A stretch of 7,873 nt of DNA. Origin: CBDUQN01 sp965369375. Lineage in GTDB: Bacteria; Krumholzibacteriota; Krumholzibacteriia; Krumholzibacteriales; Krumholzibacteriaceae. Made by a program: the position numbers and the translations under genes. Within the stretch, counting starts at the first letter, position 1, and every line of letters begins with the position of its first letter. Shown here piece by piece: positions 1 through 4,642 of this stretch. The notes under the pieces are model-generated. The model was not told the origin of the DNA, did not search any database, and saw nothing but the letters and a program-made list of their open reading frames with translations. The stretch is taken from the NCBI GenBank assembly GCA_965369375.1, contig CBDUQN010000118.1, positions 1-7,873 of the forward strand, in the 5' to 3' direction.

Positions 1-2
1 GG

Positions 3-92
3 CTGCACAAACGGTACAACGAAGCAGGTATCGTCATTCCGTTTCCGATCCGTGCTGTTAATTATACCCAGGAAAAAGACGAGCGGGAGTAA
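3..92 (+). CDS. MscS-family mechanosensitive ion channel, C-terminal end (partial)
   Basis: Only the last 29 codons are in the window; the gene begins upstream of base 1. The frame ends in TAA at 90-92. The visible tail contains EAGIVIPFPIRAV, close to the (G-I-x-I-P-F-P-x-R-x-V) strand that closes the cytoplasmic beta/alpha vestibule of MscS-type channels, followed by a short charged tail ending in EKDERE. In that family these inner-membrane channels open under membrane tension during hypo-osmotic shock. The upstream transmembrane helices cannot be seen, so the identification rests on this one motif. The family call is fairly secure, but the subfamily (short MscS or a longer MscK/YbdG-like protein) cannot be told. 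The next gene has its own strong promoter, so the two are probably not co-transcribed. Confidence 0.72.
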   Translation: MHKRYNEAGIVIPFPIRAVNYTQEKDERE

Positions 93-102
93 TTATCCGA
101 AG

Positions 103-120
103 TGCAACCTCCCGGTTGTA
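103..120 (+). terminator. Weak hairpin after the MscS-like gene, possible terminator
   Basis: TGCAACC and GGTTGTA form a seven-pair stem (one G-T pair) around a TCCC loop, 10 bases after the MscS-like stop codon. No T-tract follows, so it is not a classical intrinsic terminator. It may be a 3' end stabiliser or chance. Confidence 0.22.
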
Positions 121-168
121 TCCCATAGATGCATCCCGAGACGTATCGCAAAGAAGGGCATAGACATA

Positions 169-197
169 TTGAAACAAGCACGCAGGTATGATATAAT
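169..197 (+). promoter_or_regulatory. Sigma70-type extended -10 promoter for the T9SS-sorted protein gene
   Basis: A -35 box TTGAAA lies at 169-174 and a perfect -10 box TATAAT at 192-197, separated by exactly 17 bases. TG at 189-190 makes it an extended -10 (TGaTATAAT). Transcription would start near 203-205 and give a leader of about 88 bases that contains the hairpin at 250-267. This is the best promoter in the window and implies that the downstream gene is a separate transcription unit from the MscS-like gene. Confidence 0.7.
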
Positions 198-249
198 GTT
201 TATGTTTTCAGGGATTTATAATTAATCTAATAACCCGAAGGGCAGAGTT

Positions 250-267
250 CCACGGGCTTGCCCGTGG
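250..267 (+). repeat. REP-like palindrome in the leader of the T9SS-sorted gene
   Basis: CCACGGG and CCCGTGG form a perfect seven-pair, GC-rich stem around a CTTG tetraloop. It ends 10 bases before the Shine-Dalgarno sequence. Short GC-rich hairpins of this appearance are typical of dispersed REP elements linked to REP-associated tyrosine transposases. No second copy lies in the window, so the REP label is inference. If transcribed, it could affect translation initiation or mRNA stability. No T-tract follows, so it does not look like a terminator. Confidence 0.45.
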
Positions 268-277
268 GTATCTACAA

Positions 278-285
278 GAGGAGGT
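278..285 (+). promoter_or_regulatory. Strong ribosome binding site fixing the start at 292
   Basis: GAGGAGGT is nearly a full anti-16S match and sits 6 bases before ATG 292. The ATG is followed at once by a signal peptide, so both lines of evidence agree on this start. Confidence 0.85.
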
Positions 286-291
286 CTTGTC

Positions 292-2691
292 ATGATCAAC
301 CGCTTCAGGCTGACGACAGCGATCGGCGTGCTTATCCTGCTTGCAACACTTTCCTCCCTGCATGCGCACTGGGCAGCTGACGGCATAGCGGTCTGCACCG
401 AGGCGTCGTCGCAATCAACCCTGACCATAGCACCCGATGGAATGGGTGGTGCCTATATCGTGTGGATATGCAACCGCAACGGCAATCCCGACCTGTTCGC
501 GCAGCGGTTCAATGTGAGCGGAAGCGCGCTCTGGACCGCGAACGGCCTTCCCTTCTGCACGGATGTTTCGAGCATAGCGTCTACCCGTATCATTGCGAAC
601 GAATCGGGTGGAGCGATAACGATCTGGACCGATTACCGCAACGGCAACGCCGATATATATGCCCAGAGGATAAGCCCGAGCGGCGCCCCGCGCTGGACTT
701 TGGACGGCACGTATATCTGCAATGACGCGAGCAGCCAATCCAATAAGCAAATGGTCTCTGACGGCGCGGATGGAGCCATCATCGTTTGGGACGACTGGAG
801 AGGCGCCGATATGGACATCTTCGCCCAGCGTATAGACGCCGCGGGGCTGAAGTGGTGGTTGAACAACGGCCAGGCCATATGCACGGCCACGAACAACCAG
901 ACGGGACCGCAGATCGCCACCGATGGAGCGGGCGGGGCCATCATTACGTGGTCGGATCTCAGAAGCGGCAATTACGATATCTACGCCCAAAGGATCAACG
1001 CCGGCGGCGCGCCGCAGTGGATTAGCGACGGTGTAGATATCTGCAAGGCGATACAATCGCAGGGCAATCCGCAGATCGTGGCCGACGGAGCAGGCGGCGC
1101 GATCATCGTCTGGCAGGACTGGAGAAGCGGCCACTACGATATCGTCGCACAGCGGATCAACGCCGGCGGTGTTGTTCAGTGGACGGTCGATGGGGAGCCG
1201 ATCTGCACAGCATCGGGCGATCAGGCCTCTCCCCAAATCGCTTCAGACGGCGGTGGGGGGGCTATTATAACGTGGGTCGATGCCCGGGCCGGGTACTATG
1301 AAATATACGCGCAAAGGATCACTTCAACAGGCGTGCCGCAATGGACGGCAAACGGTGTGCTCATCAGCTCGAAGCCGCAATTCCTCTACGATCCCAGGAT
1401 TATCTCGGATGATATGGGAGGTGCGATCATCACCTGGCACGAATTAGACAATGTCCACGCCCAGCGTGTCGACTATGCCGGGGGAGCTCTATGGCAGGCG
1501 AACGGGCTGATGATCAGCGGGGCGACCGGTAATCAGTCCTATCCCGCTCTGGTTCCGAACGGCGCGAGTGGCGCGATTATCGCATGGCCGGATACACGTA
1601 ACGGAAATAACGATATCTATGCGGGCTCAATCGATGCAAACGGTGAAATATATGATCCCGCACCGGCTATCTCGTCGGTGGAAGATATCCCTGCCGACGA
1701 GGGTGGCCTCGTGTACCTGTCATATGACGCCAGCCGAGACGAGACGATGCGCGGCGACTGGGCGACCCACTACACCGTCTGGCGCGCCATCGATCCGGCG
1801 GCCGCCCTGCTTATGCTGGAAACCGGTGCAGCGCTTCTTGCCGGAGCGGAAGATGTTCCGCCCGAAACGCCCGGCGATGTAATACGGATGGAACAACTCG
1901 GCGGCACGCTCTACTACTGGCAGCTCATCGAGACGCAGAACATCTACTACCAGGACACCTACGGGCTGCCCGTATCGACGCTCCACGACTCGACGTCGGC
2001 GGGAACCGGGTATCATTACTTCCAGGTCGTCGCCCACACGAATGATCCGATGGTCTTCTGGGCATCGGATCCCGACAGCGGCTACTCGGTAGACAACCTC
2101 GCCCCATGCCCGCCGCTCGCCCTCGCCGGGGAGCAGAGCTATAGCCCCGAGGGATTGGAGCTCACATGGGCGTCCAATTCCGAAGCGGACCTAGATCACT
2201 ACCGGGTCTATCGCGGCGCGAGCGAGGGATTCGTGCCGGGGCCGGGGAACATGCTCGGTTCGCCGTGCGATACTACGACGTTTGACGGCGGGTGGACCTG
2301 GAGCGCAGGTTACTGGTACAAGGTCTCGGCCGTCGATGTGCACGGCAACGAAAGCGCCTTCGCGGTGCTCGGACCTGACGGCGTGACCGGCGACGACCCT
2401 TCCGTAACACCGCTGGTAACGTATCTCGAGCAAAACCACCCGAATCCGTTCAATCCGATGACAACGATTGCATTCGGGCTGGCGGAACCTGCACGCGTAA
2501 GCTTGCGGCTCTACGACGCCGCGGGAAGGCTCGTGCGGATTCTCGTTGATGAGCACCGGATGGAAGGCACTTACGAGGTCATTTGGGACGGCCGGGACGG
2601 CACAGGACATCAGGTCGCGAGTGGTGTGTACTTCTATAATCTGCAGGCAGGCGCCTTCAGCGAAACGGTGAAGATGATCCTGCTGCGGTGA
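292..2691 (+). CDS. Secreted beta-propeller-repeat protein with T9SS type A sorting domain
   Basis: This 799-residue protein is predicted to be exported to the periplasm by Sec and then across the outer membrane by type IX secretion. Residues 1-25 are a signal peptide (positive start, hydrophobic core, probable cleavage after LHA). Residues 27 to about 454 are eight tandem repeats, mostly exactly 54 residues, with consensus W-x-x-(D/N)-G, a Cys at repeat position 9, D-G-x-G-G-A-I-I-x-W-x-D-x-R-x-G and DIYAQRI. This looks like a bladed propeller. Residues about 455-603 and 604-700 are fibronectin type III-like. Residues about 712-799 begin LEQNHPNPFNPMTTI and form the FlgD-Ig-like T9SS type A sorting domain, ending VKMILLR. 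The domain is normally removed when cargo is attached to the surface or released. A strong promoter and Shine-Dalgarno precede the gene. No enzymatic motif is visible, so a binding, adhesive or structural role is inferred. The domain layout is secure; the function is unknown. Confidence 0.9.
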   Translation: MINRFRLTTAIGVLILLATLSSLHAHWAADGIAVCTEASSQSTLTIAPDGMGGAYIVWICNRNGNPDLFAQRFNVSGSALWTANGLPFCTDVSSIASTRIIANESGGAITIWTDYRNGNADIYAQRISPSGAPRWTLDGTYICNDASSQSNKQMVSDGADGAIIVWDDWRGADMDIFAQRIDAAGLKWWLNNGQAICTATNNQTGPQIATDGAGGAIITWSDLRSGNYDIYAQRINAGGAPQWISDGVDICKAIQSQGNPQIVADGAGGAIIVWQDWRSGHYDIVAQRINAGGVVQWTVDGEPICTASGDQASPQIASDGGGGAIITWVDARAGYYEIYAQRITSTGVPQWTANGVLISSKPQFLYDPRIISDDMGGAIITWHELDNVHAQRVDYAGGALWQANGLMISGATGNQSYPALVPNGASGAIIAWPDTRNGNNDIYAGSIDANGEIYDPAPAISSVEDIPADEGGLVYLSYDASRDETMRGDWATHYTVWRAIDPAAALLMLETGAALLAGAEDVPPETPGDVIRMEQLGGTLYYWQLIETQNIYYQDTYGLPVSTLHDSTSAGTGYHYFQVVAHTNDPMVFWASDPDSGYSVDNLAPCPPLALAGEQSYSPEGLELTWASNSEADLDHYRVYRGASEGFVPGPGNMLGSPCDTTTFDGGWTWSAGYWYKVSAVDVHGNESAFAVLGPDGVTGDDPSVTPLVTYLEQNHPNPFNPMTTIAFGLAEPARVSLRLYDAAGRLVRILVDEHRMEGTYEVIWDGRDGTGHQVASGVYFYNLQAGAFSETVKMILLR
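370..1653 (+). repeat. Eight tandem coding repeats, 162-bp period
   Basis: Residues 27 to about 454 comprise repeats starting with Trp at residues 27, 81, 135, 189, 243, 297, 351 and 401. Repeats 1-6 are exactly 54 residues; repeat 7 is 50, having lost part of the D-x-R-x-G-x-x-D turn. Repeats 4 and 5 are the most alike (about 34 of 54 residues identical by hand count) and share the DNA string GATCAACGCCGGCGG, suggesting the latest duplication. Similarity at DNA level is otherwise diverged, so this is an old protein repeat rather than a recent DNA satellite. Confidence 0.85.
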
Positions 2692-2742
2692 TGGAACCAC
2701 TGCAACCTGATATGGGCTCAGGCCGACCCGCCCACTGCTCGC

Positions 2743-4377
2743 TTACTGCTTGTACACTAACTGCGTGCTCAGTGTGCGCGCCCATATCCAGCTGCGCGGA
2801 TCATAACCCGTCGCAATTATCGGCTTCTTGCTCTCGTTGATCAGCACGATCAGCAGCTGGTATGTGCTCGGAGAGATCGGCGAGAGATCACCGGCGGTAA
2901 AGGTGTAGAAGCCGTCATCCTCTGTCGTGATGTAGACGCCGGTCGAGTCGGCATTGAGATCCATGATCGTGATGTCGATCGTGCCGCTGCAGTAAGAATG
3001 CCACTCGAGATCGAACCCATCCATCGAAACATACGAGAAGGGCGCGGGGCTCGTGATATACGGCTGGCAACCGGAGAACACGACAAAATCGGACGTGAGT
3101 GCCGGAACACCGTCACCCTCGGTCACCGAGAAAGTATACGCCACACCCGGATCGAGGAAGTAGCCGGCCACATAGTCGGTGTACGCATACTGCTTCGAGC
3201 CATCCACCCATATCAGGTCGAAGGTGTTGCACGAGACGGCGCCCGGCTGCAGCGGATTGATCGGACCGTCGGGGGCGTAGAGGCTGTCGAAACGGGCGAA
3301 GATGTGATCGTTTCGCGCAATTGTGGCGCCGTCATAGTTGATGTTTCGCCCGAGGCTCAGCGCGGCGAAGACTTCCCGCACAGTTGAACCGTCACTTGTA
3401 GTGAACGACCAGATCGGGCCGGGTGTTGTCTGGGATTGATCGTCGGTGGCCGAGACATACCACTCATATTCTGTCGACGGGTCGAGGCCGGTGACAGCGA
3501 GGGTTTCGTCGATCAGGTCGGTGCCGATGACGGTGAGATTGCCCCCCGCGAGCCCCATCGCCACGTCGTAGGTGAGCGGGCCGTCCTCCGGATCGCTGCA
3601 GCTCCAGCTGAACGTCAGATCGAGGAGCACATCCGTTGCGTCGTCCACCGGGTACGGTCCCCACGGCTCGACGGGCGGCTTGTTGGAGGCCGGTATCGTC
3701 TTGAAAACCCACCAGGGTCCGGTGGTCGAATCCCCGTGCGAATCGAAGGCGACGACCTTCCATAAGTATCTTCGGTCCCGCTCCAGATCGCCGGGATCGA
3801 CAGAGGTGTCCGTGATGTCATCGCCGACGAGAACGCTGTCGCTGTCGAAGGTGTCGAACCAGACATCATAGGTGAGGGGATCGCCGTCCGGGTCGTAGCA
3901 GTCCCAATTCAACGTCGCATAGAGAGGATTGCTGGAGGAACCGTGTTCCGGATCGGGATCGAATGGAGCAAGTGGTGGATTATTGAATCCCGTGCCGGTG
4001 GTAAAGAGCCATTTTTCCGTTTTTATATACTTGTCATCAATAGTTATCGTGTTGGTGAACCATCCGTACATAGTCAATTCGGCCAGTGTGTCCGTACAGG
4101 TTATGATCGTGTCACCCGTTGTCTCAACCCAGTAGTTATCATTGAGGTACGGCTTCTGAATAAAACACTTATAGGCCTGTACTGGGGTTGCACGATTTTT
4201 ATGCCAGATGAAAGTAGGCGTCCGGCTGACTCCCGTCGCGTTCTCTGGGGGATAGATCAAATCGTTAGGAGGATATTCCTCCGAAATTACGGGAGGGTCC
4301 TCATCGCACATTCCCCCCATGGAAATGGCAAAGGCCGCGGCAAGAATCAAGAAGGCGGAGCGTAATGTTTTCTTCAT
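2743..4377 (-). CDS. Putative lipoprotein with three Ig/fibronectin III-like modules
   Basis: This is a 544-residue envelope protein of unknown function. The chosen start (MKKTLRSAF, ATG at 4377) is preceded at 7 bases by a G7 run serving as Shine-Dalgarno. An in-frame ATG at 4410 would add 11 residues (MHRLCIRGGST) that spoil the signal peptide and lacks a ribosome site. Residues 1-23 are a signal peptide, and Cys24 in SMGGMCDED is a possible lipidation site, although Met at -1 is atypical. Modules lie at about 35-128, 133-228 and 233-327. The last two share W-(D/S)-C-x-DP(D/E)(G/D)-x-PLTYDV and end G-P-x-W-x-F-(K/T)-T, as in Ig/FN3 modules of many FCB surface proteins. Residues about 332-544 are beta-rich and unrecognised. 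No sorting domain or catalytic motif is seen. The gene is convergent with the T9SS-sorted gene and divergent from the kinase gene. Its promoter is at 4442-4470. Confidence 0.85.
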   Translation of the reverse strand: MKKTLRSAFLILAAAFAISMGGMCDEDPPVISEEYPPNDLIYPPENATGVSRTPTFIWHKNRATPVQAYKCFIQKPYLNDNYWVETTGDTIITCTDTLAELTMYGWFTNTITIDDKYIKTEKWLFTTGTGFNNPPLAPFDPDPEHGSSSNPLYATLNWDCYDPDGDPLTYDVWFDTFDSDSVLVGDDITDTSVDPGDLERDRRYLWKVVAFDSHGDSTTGPWWVFKTIPASNKPPVEPWGPYPVDDATDVLLDLTFSWSCSDPEDGPLTYDVAMGLAGGNLTVIGTDLIDETLAVTGLDPSTEYEWYVSATDDQSQTTPGPIWSFTTSDGSTVREVFAALSLGRNINYDGATIARNDHIFARFDSLYAPDGPINPLQPGAVSCNTFDLIWVDGSKQYAYTDYVAGYFLDPGVAYTFSVTEGDGVPALTSDFVVFSGCQPYITSPAPFSYVSMDGFDLEWHSYCSGTIDITIMDLNADSTGVYITTEDDGFYTFTAGDLSPISPSTYQLLIVLINESKKPIIATGYDPRSWIWARTLSTQLVYKQ

Positions 4378-4384
4378 TGTGGAA

Positions 4385-4391
4385 CCCCCCC
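4385..4391 (-). promoter_or_regulatory. G-run ribosome binding site of the lipoprotein gene
   Basis: On the minus strand a run of seven G lies 7 bases before ATG 4377. It is an unusual Shine-Dalgarno, but its spacing supports the MKK start over the ATG at 4410. A homopolymer of seven here could also be prone to slippage, which would change spacing only, not frame. Confidence 0.5.
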
Positions 4392-4441
4392 GAATGCAAA
4401 GTCGGTGCATTTTTCATTGTGACAGGAACTTAATGCGGGCA

Positions 4442-4470
4442 AGTTTACTAATTCCTGGTTTTTTTGTCAA
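4442..4470 (-). promoter_or_regulatory. Sigma70-type promoter of the lipoprotein gene
   Basis: Read on the minus strand, a perfect -35 box TTGACA (4465-4470) is followed by 17 bases and a -10-like TAAACT (4442-4447, four of six matches). An A-tract lies immediately after the -35. Transcription would start near 4435 and leave a leader of about 58 bases before ATG 4377. The direct repeats at 4479-4501 begin 8 bases upstream of the -35 box. Confidence 0.6.
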
Positions 4471-4478
4471 CCGGCTTC

Positions 4479-4501
4479 GGGGACATTCGCGGGGACATTC
4501 G
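4479..4501. repeat. Two 11-bp direct repeats GGGGACATTCG (12-bp period)
   Basis: Two identical copies of GGGGACATTCG lie at 4479-4489 and 4491-4501, one base apart. They sit just upstream of the lipoprotein -35 box, where activator sites commonly lie. A partial third copy, GGGGACTGTC (8 of 10 matches), overlaps the kinase Shine-Dalgarno at 4633-4642. The repeats may be a regulator-binding site or the remnant of a mobile-element end; the sequence alone does not decide. Confidence 0.55.
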
Positions 4502-4565
4502 TTGTGGAAACGGTGCCCATAGTAGCGCGAGACCCGTAAAATTGACTGTCGTATGAAAGACTGCA

Positions 4566-4580
4566 TGGTGTAATATACAC
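4566..4580 (+). promoter_or_regulatory. Possible kinase-gene promoter with overlapping inverted repeat
   Basis: TG at 4566-4567, one base, then TGTAAT at 4569-4574 resemble an extended -10 element. A TTGACT at 4542-4547 could act as -35, but the 21-base spacer is too long for a standard promoter. The same place holds a perfect inverted repeat, GTGTA-ATA-TACAC (4568-4580), which could be an operator. Transcription would start near 4581 and give a leader of about 60 bases. Confidence 0.35.
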
Positions 4581-4597
4581 AACGTTGCATGAGGCTC

Positions 4598-4616
4598 GCG
4601 CTTACAAGGCGCTTTT
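4598..4616 (+). promoter_or_regulatory. Terminator-like hairpin in the kinase leader
   Basis: GCGCTT and AGGCGC (4598-4603 and 4607-4612) can pair in six base pairs, one of them G-U, around a three-base loop, followed by TTTT. It lies between the proposed promoter and the start codon, so it could act as a weak attenuator. The stem is short and the T-tract is only four bases, so chance is a fair alternative. Confidence 0.25.
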
Positions 4617-4631
4617 AGATTAATATGCCTT

Positions 4632-4637
4632 AGGGGA
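4632..4637 (+). promoter_or_regulatory. Ribosome binding site of the kinase gene
   Basis: AGGGGA lies 5 bases before ATG 4643. The kinase fold begins within the first ten residues after this start, as in related bacterial kinases, so the start is well supported. Confidence 0.6.
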
Positions 4638-4642
4638 CTGTC

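Noticed and set aside
415..1236. Open antisense frame of 273 codons inside the propeller-repeat gene
   Set aside because: It mirrors the repeat array on the other strand, which lacks antisense stops because of its repeated composition. It has no ribosome site and no recognisable domain, and the sense strand has a signal peptide and clear families.
2191..2700. Open antisense frame of 169 codons over the T9SS sorting domain
   Set aside because: The sense frame encodes a well-conserved sorting domain; the antisense product resembles nothing and has low-complexity Arg/Pro-rich content typical of a shadow frame.
2706..2722. CCTGA/TCAGG hairpin between the convergent genes as a bidirectional terminator
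   Set aside because: The stem is only five pairs with a seven-base loop and no T-tract on either strand.
4378..4410. Upstream start (ATG 4410) adding 11 residues to the lipoprotein
   Set aside because: It has no Shine-Dalgarno and puts MHRLCIRGGST ahead of a normal MKKTLR signal peptide start.
4553..4573. Six-codon leader frame (MKDCMV, stop) upstream of the kinase
   Set aside because: It has no ribosome site and lies upstream of, or over, the proposed -10 box, so it would not be transcribed from that promoter. Chance is likely.
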